A stretch of DNA of 64,000 nt from CAVQBL01 sp963710715 (lineage in GTDB: Bacteria; Pseudomonadota; Gammaproteobacteria; DSM-16500): the NCBI GenBank assembly GCA_963710715.1, contig CAVQBL010000015.1:245347-309346 (forward strand). The letters are read 5' to 3'. Shown here piece by piece: positions 1-13,069 of the stretch. Under the pieces are notes generated by a model that had not been told where the DNA came from, did no database searches, and saw only the letters and a program-made list of their open reading frames with translations. Both the position numbers and the translations under genes were made by a program. The first letter of the stretch is position 1, and the number at the start of each line of letters is the position of its first letter.

Positions 1-2027
1 CTCGACCTTGGGTCATTGAACGCAAGATCAGTTGCATAACCAAACATTTCACATAGTGGAACTTCTGCATCGAATCAACTTTACCAGATGGTGAATCATC
101 CATACCTTGCAAAATACCACTACGACGATTAAGATCACCCATCACATCACCCATATAATCTTCTGGGGTAACAACTTCAACTTTCATAATAGGTTCAAAC
201 AATAACAGGCTTTGCTTTTTTTGCACCTTCTTTAAACGCCATGGAACCAGCAATTTTAAACGCCATTTCATTAGAATCACATCATGATAAGAACCATCAA
301 ATAAAGTTACTTTCACGTCAACAACAGGGATAGCCAGCAATAACACCATTTTGCAATTGTTCTTGAATACCTTTATCAACTGCAGGAATATATTCTCTCG
401 GAATCACACCACCAACAATGGCATTCACAAATTCATAACCTTTACCCGGCTTCTTGTCGGTTCAATACTTAATCCAAACATGACCATATTGACCACGACC
501 ACCGGATTGCTTAATATATTTACCTTCTTGTTCAACTGTATTACGAATTGTTTCACGATAAGCAACTTGTGGTTTACCACATTTGCTTCAACACTAAATT
601 CACGCTTCATACGATCAACAATAATTTCAAGATGTAATTCACCCATACCAGAAATAATGGTTTGACCTGATTCTTCATCAGTATGAACACGAAAAGAAGG
701 ATCTTCTTGCGCTAACTTACCTAAAGCAATACCCATTTTTTCTTGATCTGCTTTAGTCTTTGGTTCAACAGCCACAGAAATAACAGGTTCTGGGAAATAC
801 CATTTTTTCTAAGAATAATCACTTTATCAGGATCACATAAGGTATCACCTGTCGTCACTTTCTTTAAGCCAACAGCTGCTGCAATATCACCTGCACGTAC
901 TTCTTTAATTTCACTACGTTCATTAGCATGCATCTGTAACAAGACGACCAATACGTTCTTCTTTATCTTTAATTGGGTTATAAACAGTATCACCTGACTT
1001 CAACACACCTGAATAAACACGGAAATAAGTCAATGTTCCAACATAAGGATCTGTTGCAATCTTAAATGCTAATGCTGAAAATGGTTCATTATCGTTGGAT
1101 GTCTTTCTGTCAGTGTTTCCGCTGCATCATCTAAATGCCCTTTCACTGCAGGAACATCGCTGGCGAAGGAAATATTCAATAACAGCATCCAACATTGCTT
1201 GCACGCCTTTATTTTTAAAGGCTGAACCACAAAACAAGGAACAATTTCATTTTTAATGTACGTAGTGCGTAAACCTTTTTTAATTTCTTCTTCAGTTAAT
1301 TCGCCTGTCTTCAAGATATTTATCCATTAATTCTTCAGAAGCTTCTGCTGCTGCTTCAACCATTTCTTCACGCCATTTTTTGCATTCTTCTAGCATGTTC
1401 AGGAGTAATTTCACGTGCTTCATACGTCATGCCTTGATTTTCTTCATCCCAATAAATTGCTTTCATTCGAACAAGATCAACCACACCTTCAAAATGTTCT
1501 TCAGCACCAATAGGCAATTGAATAGGCACAGGATTTGCGCCTAAACGTGTACGAACTTGATCAACTACACGTAAGAAAATTAGCACCAGCTCTATCCATC
1601 TTATTCACAAAACCTAAGCGTGGAACACCATAACGATTAGCTTGACGCCAAACTGTTTCAGTTTGTGGCTCAACACCACCCACTGCACAAAATACAGCAC
1701 ATGCACCATCGAGTACACGCAAGGAACGCTCAACTTCAATAGTAAAGTCACATGTCCAGGGGTATCAATAATATTGATACGATGCTGTGGAAATTGCTTA
1801 TCCATGCCATACCAAAAACAAGTTGTAGCAGCAGAGGTAATGGTAATACCACGTTCTTGTTCTTGCTCCATCCAATCCATAATGGCAGCGCCTTCATGGA
1901 CTTCACCTATTTTATGTGAAACGCCTGTATAATAAAGAACACGCTCTGTGGTTGTCGTTTTACCAGCATCAATGTGGGCCATGATGCCGATATTTCGATA
2001 ACGTTCAATTGGTGTTGCTCGTGCCAC
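1..2027 (-). CDS. fusA: Translation elongation factor G (EF-G), partial and frameshifted
   Basis: EF-G is the GTPase that moves tRNAs and mRNA through the ribosome after each peptide bond. The start [20 protein letters not shown], the P-loop AHIDAGKT and the DTPGHV switch region are readable. About 40 C-terminal codons lie outside the window; the last visible residues, [13 protein letters not shown], are typical of the EF-G C-terminus. The frame is broken at least five times: near 1746, where GTGGAC reads GTGAC, near 1580, near 1385, near 1310, and again below 1070. Each break is a single base with conserved EF-G sequence on both sides and no independent stop codons. That favours sequence error over a pseudogene. 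It is the last visible gene of the str operon, downstream of rpsG. Confidence 0.95.
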
Positions 2028-2042
2028 GATTAATACCTCTCT

Positions 2043-2605
2043 TTACCAACGATAATGAGCAAATGCTTGGTTAGCTTTTGCCATTCGATGCATATCATCA
2101 CGTATTTTAACTGCTGCACCACGGCCTTCATAAGCATCAAACAATTTCAGCTGCTAAGCGCAAAACCATGGTTTTTTCACCACGATCTTTTGCAGCTTGC
2201 ACAACCCAACGCATAGCCAGTGCAATACCGCGATCAGATCGATACTTCAACTGGAACTTGATAAGTTGCACCACCCACACGTCGTGATTTAACTTCAACG
2301 GTTGGGCGAAATTGTCTAAATGCTTTATCCAAAATTTCTAATGCATCCTTACTACGCAACTAGTTTTGCTTTATTGCCACCAGAGCCCTGAGCCTTCGCC
2401 TTCATCCGCTTCTTTCACCTTTAGTGCTTATTTATCTTTTTTAAGACGCTCTTGATAACTTCGTTAAGCGCGCTATAAACAATTTTCTCAGCAATGATTT
2501 TTTACCTCTGCGCATAACAACATTAATAAATTTTGCCAACCGTTCACTGCCATATAATGGATCTGGCAAAATTTCTCTTTTAATTGCAGCTTTTCTTCTT
2601 GGCAT
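2043..2605 (-). CDS. rpsG: 30S ribosomal protein S7, frameshifted, with an internal insertion
   Basis: S7 starts 30S head assembly on 16S rRNA. The N-terminus MPRRKAAIKREILPDPLYGS and the C-terminus MHRMAKANQAFAHYRW are clear. The ORF could be opened further upstream at 2623, but S7 homology starts at the ATG at 2605. Several single-base frame breaks interrupt the middle. The span is about 187 codons, against about 156 for the short S7 form. The extra length is a Lys/Gly/Glu-rich stretch around 2360-2440, between GKKS-AEKIVYSAL and ALEILDKAFRQFRPTVEV. I recall Coxiella burnetii S7 (191 residues) carrying an insertion at the same place, which supports a Legionellales host. The gene sits between rpsL and fusA. 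Confidence 0.92.
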
Positions 2606-2652
2606 TGCTGTAATTCCCATCACTACTTAAATCAGATTATAATTCAATGACT

Positions 2653-3029
2653 TTATTCTTTAGGTCTCTTCGCACCGTACTTCGAACGACCTCTGACGTC
2701 GATTTGCAACACCCGCCGTATCTAAACTACCACGTACAATGTGATAGCGAACACCAGGCAAGTCTTTAACACGACCACCACGAATTAGAACAACAGAGTG
2801 TTCTTGCAAGTTATGCCCTTCACCACCAATATAAGCTGTGACTTCATGCGCCATTGGTTAAACGTACACGCGCGACTTTACGCAAAGCTGAGTTCGGTTT
2901 TTTAGGTGTGGTTGTATAAACACGCGTACACACACCGCGCTTTTGTGGACACCCTTTCAAGTGCGGCACATTCGATTTTTCAATTTTTGGCACTCGTGGC
3001 TTACGCACAAGCTGATTAATCGTTGGCAT
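2653..3029 (-). CDS. rpsL: 30S ribosomal protein S12, frameshifted
   Basis: S12 is the 30S decoding-centre protein that affects fidelity and is the classical streptomycin-resistance locus. It starts MPTINQLVRKPRVPKIEK and ends RSKYGAKRPKE. Two single-base frame breaks are visible: one near 2850, after RVRLTNG, and one near 2690, where an extra base shifts RRSKYGAKRPKE out of frame. The PKKPNS loop carries Lys43 (Lys42 in E. coli numbering), the streptomycin-sensitive residue. It is the first gene of the str operon here. The upstream 270 bases hold a palindromic repeat rather than a gene. Confidence 0.95.
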
Positions 3030-3199
3030 TTCAAAACTCCACTACAATTCAGTCACTCTATTAAATAAACAAATACACGCTATCGCCCCAATTTATAAAG
3101 GACGAGGCGCGATTCTAAGAAGGACTACGCATTATGTCAAGCAGACAGCATCTAAATTCATAATATTTATAAAAATCCTCTGGAACAGCTATATCTACA

Positions 3200-3297
3200 T
3201 CGTCATTGCGTTGAGTGCTTTTTACGACGAAGCAATCCAGAAGAACGTTGCAATGTTCTACCTCCTGGATCGCCACGGCCAAGCGCTTGCGATGAGG
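3200..3297. repeat. Imperfect palindromic intergenic element between rpoC and rpsL
   Basis: This 98-base stretch begins CGTCATTGCG and ends CGCTTGCGATGAGG. GCAATCCAG at 3232-3240 faces CTGGATCGC at 3265-3273, and a small inner hairpin AGAAC...GTTCT lies in between. The wording (GTCATTGCG, CGACGAAGCAATCCAG) resembles dispersed palindromic repeats found between genes in several intracellular bacteria. It may also act as the rpoBC terminator, since rpoC ends at 3299. A related but shorter element lies inside the polyketide synthase gene at 27101. Confidence 0.6.
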
Positions 3298-3298
3298 A

Positions 3299-6200
3299 TT
3301 ATTCCCTCACACGCTCACTACGTATTTTCTTATTAACTCGTCGTTCAGCATGATACGCCAAGCCGGTTCCCGCAGGAATCAAACGACCGACAATCACATT
3401 TTCTTTCAAGCCTCTTAATTCATCAAATTTACCACTGACTGCAGCTTCCGTCAGCACCCGTGTGGTTTCTTGGAACGAAGCAGCAGACATAAAAGAATCG
3501 GTTGCAAGCGAGGCTTTCGTAATACCTAATAAAATAGGTTCATGACGCGCGGCCATTTTACCTTCTTTAGTCATACGATCATTTTCTTCAGGCGCAGTTG
3601 ACCATATTCAACTTGCTCGCCTTTTAAGAAAGCTAGTATCACCCGGATGCGCAACAATGACTTTACGCAACATTTGGCGAATAATGACTTCAATATGCTT
3701 ATCGTTAATTTTTACACCTTGCAAGCGATAAACATCTTGCACTTCATTAACAATATAAGTTCGCTAATGCACTGGTTCCTAATAAACGTAAAATATCATG
3801 TGGATTAAGCGCACCTTCAGCAATTACTTCACCTTTTTCCACATGTTCGCCTTCAAATACACTCACATGACGCCATTTTGGAATCAGTTCTTCATGCACT
3901 TCACCCGTCGGCATCGTGATGATCAAACGACGTTTACCTTTTGTTTCTTTACCAAAGCTGATAACACCCGAAATCTCTGCCAAAATAGCAGGATCTTTTG
4001 GACGTCTTGCTTCAAACAAGATCAGCAACGCGTGGCAAACCACCCGTGATGTCGCGGGTTTTTGATGTTTCTTGCGGAATTCTCGCAATAACGTCACCCA
4101 CTTTAACACTTGCACCATCTTCAAAATTAATGATCGCATCCGGTGGCAAGAAATATTGTGCTGGAATATTCGTACCAGCCAGATATAAATCATCACCTTT
4201 TTTTCATCAACCAATTTAATCATTGGCTTCAATTCTTTACCGCTGATACCACGTTGTTTTGGATCGGTAACCACAATGCTGCTCAAACCCGTTAATTCAT
4301 CGGTTTGACGGTTCATGGTGACACTTTCAACAAGATCAGCAAATTTAATGCGTCCCGCTACTTCAGTGATAACTGGATGACTATGCGGATCCCAGTTAGC
4401 AACAATTTGGCCTGTTTCCACTTTAGATCCATCTGTAACACTGAATTCAGCACCATAAGGAATTTTATAACGTTCACGTTCTCGACCATGTTCATCCACA
4501 ACAGCAAGTTCACCTGAACGTGATACAGCAATAAATTTACCACTGTGATGTTGCAACCAATTTAACATTATGCAGTTTAATTTTTCCAGTCAATTTAACT
4601 TGAACATTATTAGCTGCTGTTGCACGAGATGCCGCGCCACCGATGTGGAATGTTCTCATGGTGAGCTGTGTACCCGGTTCACCGATGGATTGTGCAGCAA
4701 TGACACCCACTGCTTCACCCATATTGACACGATGACCACGAGCTAAATCACGTCCATAACAAGCTGAACAAATGCCAAAGCGGGATTCACAAGTAATCGG
4801 TGAACGCACAGACACTTGATCAACCGTTACTTCTTCTAACTGAGCAACCATTTGTTCATCTAGTAATGTGCCTTGCAGGAATAATAACTTCTTTCGATTG
4901 CAGGATCATAAACATCTTGTGCTGTCACACGACCCAATACACGTTCATGTAAAGGTTCAACAACATCACCCCCTTCAATTAATGGGGTCATGGTAATGAC
5001 CTTGAGTCGTACCACAATCTTCTTCTGTCATCAACTAAATCTTGAGCGACATCGACTAAACGGCGTGTTAAATAACCGGAGTTAGCTGTTTTTAATGCTG
5101 TATCCGCCAAGACCTTTACGTGCACCGTGAGTTGAAATAAAGTATTGCAATACGTTCAAACCTTCACGGAAATTTGCAGTAATAGGCGTTTCAATAATCG
5201 AACCATCTGGTTTCGCCATCAAGCCACGCATACCTGCAAGCTGACGAATCTGCGCTGCTGAACCTCTCGCGCCTGAATCAGCCATCATGTAAATCGAGTT
5301 AAATGATTCTTGTTGCGACTTTATGGCCTTTAGCATCTTTCACTGTTTCAGTTGACAATTGCTACCATCATCGCTTTTGCAACTAAATCATTTGTGCGTG
5401 ACCAAATATCAACGACTTTATTATAACGTTCACCTTGTGTGACCAAGACCTGAAGCATATTGTGCTTGAATCTTACCGACTTCTTCTTCAGCTTGCTGCA
5501 ATGATTGCAGTTTTTTCTTTTGGAACCACTAAATCATTTACACCAATTGATACACCTGATCTGGTTGCATAATGGAATCCGGTATACATCAAATGATCCG
5601 CAAAAATAACGGTTGCTTTCAAACCAACTTGACGATAGCAAACGTTAATCATGTTAGAGATCGCTTTTTTATTCATGGTGCAATTGACTAAATCAAATGG
5701 CAAGCCCTTTGGCAATACTTCAGATAGCAATAGCGCGTCCTACAGTAGTATCGACTAAGCGTATATTTTCTTTAAATTCACCCGTTGCTTCATCACGTAA
5801 GAATTCTTTAACTCGCGCTTTGATTTTAGCTTGCAATTCCACCGCATTGTTTTCATATGCACGATGAATTTCATTGATATCCGAAAAGATCATGCCTTCG
5901 CCTTTTGCATTCACTCGCGTACGAGTTAAATAATAAATCCTAAGACCACGTCTTGTGATGGAACAATAATCGGTTCTCCATTCGCTGGTGATAAAATATT
6001 ATTGGTTGACATCATGAAGGAACGCGCTTCGAGCTGTGCTTCAAGTGAGAGAGGCACGTGAACAGCCATTTGGTCACCGTCGAAGTCAGCGTTGTAAGCT
6101 GTACAAACCAATGGATGTAATTGAATTGCTTTACCTTCAATTAACACAGGTTCAAATGCTTGAATACCTAAACGGTGCAAGTGTTGGTGCACGGTTGAGT

Positions 6201-7467
6201 AATACCGGATGTTCACGAATCACTTCTTCTAAAATATCCCATACCACGGGTTCTTCACGATCTACCATTTTTTTAGCAGCTTTAATGGTGGAAGCAAGTC
6301 CTTGAATTTGTAAACGGCTAAATATAAATGGCTTGAATAATTCCAATGCCATTTTCTTGGGTAAACCGCATTGATGTAATCGGAATGTTGGACCTACCAC
6401 GATGACTGAACGGCCGGAATAATCAACACGTTTACCTAACAAGTTTTGACGAAAACGACCCGCTTTACCTTTAATCATATCAGCGAGTGATTTCAGTGGT
6501 CGTTTATTTGAACCGGTAATTGCACGTCCACGTCGACCGTTATCCAATAAAGCATCAACTGCTTCTTGTAACATACGTTTTTCGTTACGTACGATAATAT
6601 CGGGTGCATTTAAATCGAGTAAGCGTTTTAAACGATTATTACGGTTAATAACGCGACGATATAAGTCATTCAAGTCCGATGTTGCAAAACGACCTCCATC
6701 TAATGGAACCAATGGACGTAAATCAGGTGGTAATACTGGCAATACAGAAAGAATCATCCATTCAGGTTTATTGCCTGATTCCAAAAACGCTTCGATAAGC
6801 TTCAAGCGTTTAGTCAATTTCTTGAGTTTAGCTTCTGAAGTTGTGCCAGCAATATCTTCACGAATTTTTAGCGACTTCAGTTTCAAGATTAATACCACGC
6901 AATAATTCTTGAACAGCGTCGGCTCCCATACGTGCATCAAATTCATCGCCATATTCTTCAATGGCATCGTAGTAAGCTTCTTCTGAAAGCAATTGGCCAC
7001 TTTCTAATTGCGTCATGCCTGGATCAATGACAACATATGCTTCAAAATACAAGTACGCGCTCAATATCACGCAGTGTCATATCCAGCAACAAGCCAATAC
7101 GTGATGGCAATGAACGTAAAAACCAGATGTGTGCAATTGGAGTCGCTAATTCAATGTGTCCCATGCGTTCACGGCGAACTTTGGAAAGAGTGACTTCCAC
7201 GCCGCATTTTTCGCAGATAACACCACGATGTTTAAGACGCTTATATTTACCGCATAAGCATTCATAATCTTTAACAGGTCCAAAAATTTTAGCGCAAAAT
7301 AATCCATCGCGTTCAGGCTTGAAAGTGCGATAATTAATGGTTTCCGGCTTTTTAACTTCGCCAAATGACCATGAACGCATCATGTCTGGAGATGCGAGAC
7401 CGATATGAATCGCATCAAATTCCATTAATTGTGCTTGCTTATTTGCTTGGTATAATAAATCTTTCAA
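3299..7467 (-). CDS. rpoC: RNA polymerase subunit beta', frameshifted
   Basis: Beta' is the catalytic RNA polymerase subunit that holds the active-site Mg. I place the start at a TTG at 7467: it gives MKDLLYQANKQAQLMEFDAI, lines up with the family start, and has AAGGGGG upstream. The zinc site CLCGKYK...CEKCGVEV and the catalytic loop NADFDGDQMAVHVP are intact. The C-terminus reads RRVNKKIRSERVRE. About ten or more single-base frame breaks split the gene (for example near 7045, 6860, 6160, 5920, 5490, 5090, 4550 and 3600), while protein identity is kept throughout. Its length of about 1390 codons fits the family. It follows rpoB after 62 bases, as usual. Confidence 0.95.
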
Positions 7468-7529
7468 GAGTTTATCCCCCTTAGTAATATCACCGTACAC
7501 GTCATTGCTACGCCCTACGCGCCGAGTAA

Positions 7530-10500
7530 TTATTCCAACTCCATATTAATCGCTAACGAGCGAATTTCTTTTATTAAAACGTTAAAGGCTTCGGGAATAC
7601 TAGATTCCATGTAATGATCGCCGTCCACGATATTTTTATACATCTTGGTACGACCACCCACGTCATCTGATTTCACGGTAAGCATTTCTTGTAGCGTGTA
7701 TGCAGCACCATATGCTTCGAGTGCCCATACTTCCATTTCACCAAAACGTTGACCACCGAATTGGCTTTACCACCCAATGGTTGCTGTGTAACAAGACTAT
7801 AAGAACCGGTTGAACGTGCATGCATCTTATCATCCACTAAGTGGTTAAGCTTCATCATATACATGTATCCAACGGTTACTTGATCTATCAAATGCATCGC
7901 CCAGTACGACCATCAGTTAATTTAGCTTGTCCACTTTCTGGAAGATCAGCGAGGCGCAACATCGTTTTAATTTCTTCTTCATTTGCACCATCGAACACAG
8001 GTGTTGCCATAGGCACACCATCGCGTAAGTTATTAGCCAGCGTGATTAATTCTTCATCTGATTAAACTGGAAAGATTTTCTTTACGTTGATCTGTGTTAT
8101 AAATCGATGCTAAAAATTGACGAATATTTCTTGCTGATTGTTGCGCTTCAAGCATCTTACCAATCTTAATACCCAGTCCTTTCGCTGCCCAACCTAAGTG
8201 GGTTTCTAATACTTGCCCAACGTTCATACGTGAAGGAACACCCAGCGGATTTAATACAATATCGACTGGCGTACCATCTGCCATATATGGCATGTCTTCT
8301 ACAGGTACAATGGTTGAAATAACACCTTTGTTTCCGTGACGTCCTGCCATTTTATCGCCAGGCTGTACACGTCGTTTAACTGCTAAATACACTTTAACAA
8401 TTTTTAATACGCCAGGTGCTAAATCATCGCTTTGTGTAATCTTATTGCGTTTTGCTTCAAACGCTTTTTCAAAATCGAGACGTTCTTGTTTATGTTGTTT
8501 TGCAGCAGCTTCAAATTGCTTATTTGCACTTGCATCACGTAAACGAATTTCAAACCATTTTTCACGCGGTACTTCAGACAGATAAGCCTTAGTGATTTTG
8601 GAGCCTTTTTTCAATTTTGCTGGGCCACCATCTGCTGTGCGATTCAATAATAATTTTTCAATACGTTGGAAAATATCATTTTCACGAATACGCAATTCAT
8701 CACTTAAATCTTGTTTTGCTTTTGCCAATTCGCTATTTTCAATTTCAAGAACACGCGCATCTTTTTCTACGCCTTCACGCGTAAACACTTGCACATCGAT
8801 TACAGTACCTTCCATACCGGTTGGTACACGCAGTGAAGTAGTCTTTCACATCCGATGCTTTTTCACCGAAGATAGCGCGTAATAATTTTTCTTCAGGTGT
8901 GAGTTGGGTTTCACCTTTTGGTGTCACTTTCCCCACTAAAATATCGCCAGAATTCACTTCAGCACCAATGTAATACAATTCCGCATTCATCTAGTTTGGA
9001 GAGTGCACTTTCACCCACATTAGGAATATCGGCGGTAATTTCTTCAACGCCTAATTTGGTATCACGCGCAATACAAGTTAATTCTTCGATATGAATACTG
9101 GTGAAGCGATCTTCTTGAACAACACGTTCAGAAATGAGAATGGAGTCTTCAAAGTTGTATCCATTCCATGGCATGAAAGCAACTAATAAATTTTGCCCTA
9201 ATGCTAATTCGCCAAGATCGGTAGATTGGCCATCTGCTAATATATCACCCATTTCAATCACATCACCTTTTTGCACTAAAGGTCGTTGATTGATACACGT
9301 ATCTTGGTTAGTGCGGGTATATTTCGTTAAGTTATAAATATCCACACCTGTTTTACCTGATTTTGCTTCCGCATCATTAACGCGTACGACCATACGTGAA
9401 GCATCAACGTAATCAACACTACCACCGCGTTTAGCAACCACAGTCACGCCGGAGTCTTTAGCAACAATGCGTTCCATACCGGTACCAACGAGTGGTTTTT
9501 CTGTAATGAGCGTCGGCACAGCTTGACGTTGCATGTTTGATCCCATCAATGCACGGTTTGCGTCATCATGTTCTAAGAATGGAATCAATGCTGCAGCAAC
9601 AGACACAATTTGTTTTGGCGACACATCCATAAATTGCACGCGATCGGGTGTAGTAAGCGTGAATTCATCACGATGACGCACAGGAACTAATGCATCAATT
9701 AACTTGCCTTTTGCATCGATAGTTGCATTTGCTTGCGCAATAACATAGTCACCTTCTTCAATCGCAGAAAGATATAGAACATCATCGGTTACTTTACCAT
9801 TGGTCACTTTGCGATATGGACTTTCTAAGAAGCCATATTCATTTGTTCTAGCGTATATAGCCAGCGAGTTAATCAAACCAATGTTTGGACCTTCCGGTGT
9901 TTCAATCGGGCAAACTCGACCGTAATGTGTTGGATGTACGTCACGCACTTCAAATCCAGCGCGTTCACGTGTTAAACCGCCTGGCCCAAGTGCTGAAACA
10001 CGACGTTTATGTGTAATTTCTGATAAGTGGATTGTTTTGATCCATGAATTGCGATAATTGGCTTGAACCAAAAAATTCGTTGATAGCCGCAGATATTGGC
10101 TTAGCATTAATTAAATCTTGCGGCATTAAATTTTCAGATTCAGCAAGGCTTAAACGTTCTTTCACAGCACGTTCAACACGCACTAAACCAATACGGAATT
10201 GATTTTCAGTCATTTCACCTACGCTACGTACACGACGATTACCTAAGTGATCGATATCATCAATTGTGCCTTCACCGTTGCGGATGCTAATTAATGTTTT
10301 TAGCACAGCAATAATATCGTCTCTCGTGAGAACACCAGGACCGGTGATTTCTTTGCGACCGACACGACGGTTAAATTTCATGCGACCCACATCAGATAAA
10401 TCATAACGCTCTGGGCTAAAGAAAAGATTTTTAAATAATGCTTCTGCAGCTTCTTTTGTGGGTGGTTCACCTGGACGCATCATACGATAAATTTCAACCA

Positions 10501-11615
10501 GTGCTTCTAACGCATTTGTCGTTGAATCAACACGCAAGGTATCTGAAATGTAAGAGCCATGATCAATATCATTAATATAAAGCGTTTCAAAGGTTTTAAT
10601 TTTATTAGCGACAAATGATTTCAATACATCTGCAGTAATCATATCATTTGCATTCGCTAATACTTCACCTGTTTCTGGATTAATAATTGCTTTAGCTAAA
10701 ACTTTACCCAATAAATATTCTGTTGTGACTTCTAATTTTTTAATTTTGGCTTTTTCGATTAAGCCAATATGGCGCGCGGTAATGCGACGACCTTTTTCAA
10801 CAATCACTTTGCCTGCTTTTTCAATTTCAAATGGTGCAATTTCACCGCGTAAACGTTCAGGAATAAGATCTAAACTGAATTTACCATCATTGCTAATATG
10901 AAATACATTGTTTTCAAAAAACATTGCCAGAATTTCTTCAACATTGTAATCCAATGCACGCAACAAAATAGTCGCTGGCAATTTACGGCGACGATCAATA
11001 CGTACATAAATAGAATCTTTAGGATCAAATTCAAAATCTAACCAAGATCCACGATAAGGAATAACTCGCGCTGAAAATAATAATTTTCCAGAAGAATGTG
11101 TCTTACCACGATCATGCTCGAAGAACACGCCAGGAGAACGATGTAACTGAGAAACAATAACGCGCTCTGTTCCATTGATGACAAAGGTACCATGATCTGT
11201 CATCAAGGGGATTTCACCCATGTAGACTTCTTGTTCTTTCACATCTTTAACAACACGTGCATCACCTGTTGCTTCTTTATCATAATGCACGAAACGAACT
11301 TTAACGCGCAGCGAAGCCGCCATAGGTCAACCCGCGCATTCTGCATTCTTTAACATCAAATATAGGTTCACCTAGACGATAGCTCACATATTCAATTCTG
11401 AATAGCCTGAAAAACTAATAATAGGGAATACAGATTGAAATGCTGCATGTAACCCAAAGCTACCCCGCTTTTCAGGGTCTGCTTCAGCCTGTAAAAACTT
11501 TCGATAAGAGTCTAATTGGAGCTCAAGTAAGGGCGGTGCTTGAACTGGTGCTTGCATGTTTACTAAAGCCTTTACGAATTCGTTTTTTCTCAGTATATGA
11601 GTACATAGAACCCAT
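7530..11615 (-). CDS. rpoB: RNA polymerase subunit beta, frameshifted
   Basis: Beta is the second large catalytic subunit of RNA polymerase and the target of rifampicin. The start at 11615 gives MGSMYSYTEKKRIRKGFSKH and has GAGG upstream; the second ATG (MYSYTEKK) is possible. The family motifs GTFVINGTERVIVSQLHRSPGVFF, PGDKMAGRHGNKG and the C-terminal EVWALEAYGAAYTLQEML are readable. Single-base breaks occur near 11530, near 11395 (GAATTGGAA reads GAATTGAA), near 11322 (one extra G), near 10050, 8980 and 8800, and more between 8050 and 7740. The 9.0-11.3 kb part is the longest clean stretch. It lies downstream of rplL behind an attenuator-like hairpin. Confidence 0.95.
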
Positions 11616-11731
11616 GTAAGATTACCTCGTCATAGAAACCAGAGAACCAGAAACTAGAGAATCTAGGGACTTAAGGCGTTAAAAACCAGGAGATTAGATA
11701 AAAAATTAAATGCCCAATCAAGTATAGCACA

Positions 11732-11770
11732 TAAAAAGCAACCGCAGAACGTGTCCATTGACACGCTGCG
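11732..11770 (-). terminator. Attenuator-like hairpin between rplL and rpoB
   Basis: Read on the minus strand, CGCAG-CGTGTC-AATG-GACACG-TT-CTGCG folds into an 11-bp stem with one two-base bulge and a four-base loop. It is followed a few bases later by a run of five T. E. coli has a partial terminator at exactly this place, setting the ratio of L7/L12 to RNA polymerase. The match in position and structure supports the same role here. Confidence 0.7.
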
Positions 11771-11853
11771 CCTCGTTTATGCTATCTATTGAATATTCAA
11801 AAACTTTTTCTATTCTCTAGCTTCTAGGCCCTAAATAATCTAGCTCTAGGACA

Positions 11854-12234
11854 TTATTTCACTTCTACCGCCGCTCCTGCTTCTTCTAATTGCTTCTTGA
11901 TTTCTGCTGCTTGCGCTTTATTAACGCCTTCTTTCACTGTCGCTGGTGCAGATTCAACAAGATCTTTCGCTTCTTTCAAGCCGAGTCCTGTGATGGTACG
12001 AATTGCTTTAATCACATTAATCTTATTATCACCGGTTTTGGTCATAATAACATTGAACTCTGTTTTCTCTTCAACGGCAGCAGCAGCTCCACCCGCAGCA
12101 GGAGCAGCAGCGACAGCAACAGCTGCAGCAGAAACGCCAAACTTGTTTTCCATCGACTTAATAAGCTCAACAATTTCCATTACACTCTTTTGTGATATTG
12201 CATCCAATATCTGTTCGTTACTTAATGCACTCAT
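11854..12234 (-). CDS. rplL: 50S ribosomal protein L7/L12
   Basis: L7/L12 is the acidic stalk protein that recruits and activates translational GTPases. This 126-residue ORF is intact. It has an N-terminal dimerisation segment (MSALSNEQILDAISQ), an Ala-rich hinge at about 35-52, and the C-terminal factor-binding domain (IRTITGLGLKEAKDLVESAP). It lies 33 bases downstream of rplJ, the normal arrangement for assembly of the L10(L12)n complex. Unlike its neighbours it shows no frame break. Confidence 0.98.
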   Translation of the reverse strand: MSALSNEQILDAISQKSVMEIVELIKSMENKFGVSAAAVAVAAAPAAGGAAAAVEEKTEFNVIMTKTGDNKINVIKAIRTITGLGLKEAKDLVESAPATVKEGVNKAQAAEIKKQLEEAGAAVEVK

Positions 12235-12267
12235 TTTATCACTCCAAAATTTCAGTAAACTGTTTTG

Positions 12268-12798
12268 TTATGCAGACGCTTGCTTTTTATCACGCAATGC
12301 CGCAATAGTTCGTACCAATTTGCCGTGAGGTTCTGCTAATGTACGCACGAATTTAGTAATCGGCGCCTGCATGACAGACATCAACTGAGCAATCGCTTCG
12401 TTACGCGTTGGCAAGCTTGCTAAAGCATTTAAATCAGTCGGGGCAAGCAGCTGGCCTTCAACAGCAAGTGCTTTCACCTTTAATTTATCGCATTTTTTTA
12501 CGAAATCTCGTACTAAACGCGCCACTACACCTGGGTCTTCTTTAGAAAACGCCAATACAAGTGGTCCAACTAATGCTTTTTGCATACAAGCGAACTGGGT
12601 TCCTTCAAACGCACGGCTTGCGAGTGTATTACGCACTACACGCACACGTACATTTGCTTTACGCGCATTGCTTCGAAACTCGGTCAACTGCGCTACCGTC
12701 AAGCCACTATATTCCGCAGCAATGGCAGATGTGGATTGCTTAGCAATTTCTGCTACCTCAGCAACAATGGCTTTTTTGCCCTCTAATTTTAATGTCAC
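12268..12798 (-). CDS. rplJ: 50S ribosomal protein L10
   Basis: L10 is the stalk base that binds 23S rRNA and carries the L7/L12 dimers. The 176-residue frame is complete, starting MTLKLEGKKAIVAEVAEIAK and ending with the helical L12-binding tail. AGGGAGG, just before the ATG, is a strong ribosome-binding site. In E. coli L10-L12 represses its own mRNA by binding the leader. The roughly 315 bases upstream could serve the same way, though I did not resolve a specific L10 site. Confidence 0.97.
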   Translation of the reverse strand: MTLKLEGKKAIVAEVAEIAKQSTSAIAAEYSGLTVAQLTEFRSNARKANVRVRVVRNTLASRAFEGTQFACMQKALVGPLVLAFSKEDPGVVARLVRDFVKKCDKLKVKALAVEGQLLAPTDLNALASLPTRNEAIAQLMSVMQAPITKFVRTLAEPHGKLVRTIAALRDKKQASA

Positions 12799-13069
12799 AA
12801 AAAAACCTCCCTAACGCTTTACAACTTAAAAAAAACAGCAATACCGCTGTGGCATCACCGTCTGCGTAGGCGATCCAAAAAAACTGATCAATTAAGCAAT
12901 AGACTGCACCTACGGTCTTTGACGGACATAGGCATAAAATTTTATGCCATGCCGCACAAAGTTCTTCCACTGGGTGGTGGGTCTCGCGCTTGTCACTTCG
13001 TTCTAGCACAAGCCGCCGTCAAAACCCTCACCCGTCCCCTCCACCATAAAAAAGCATGGTGTCGGGCCA

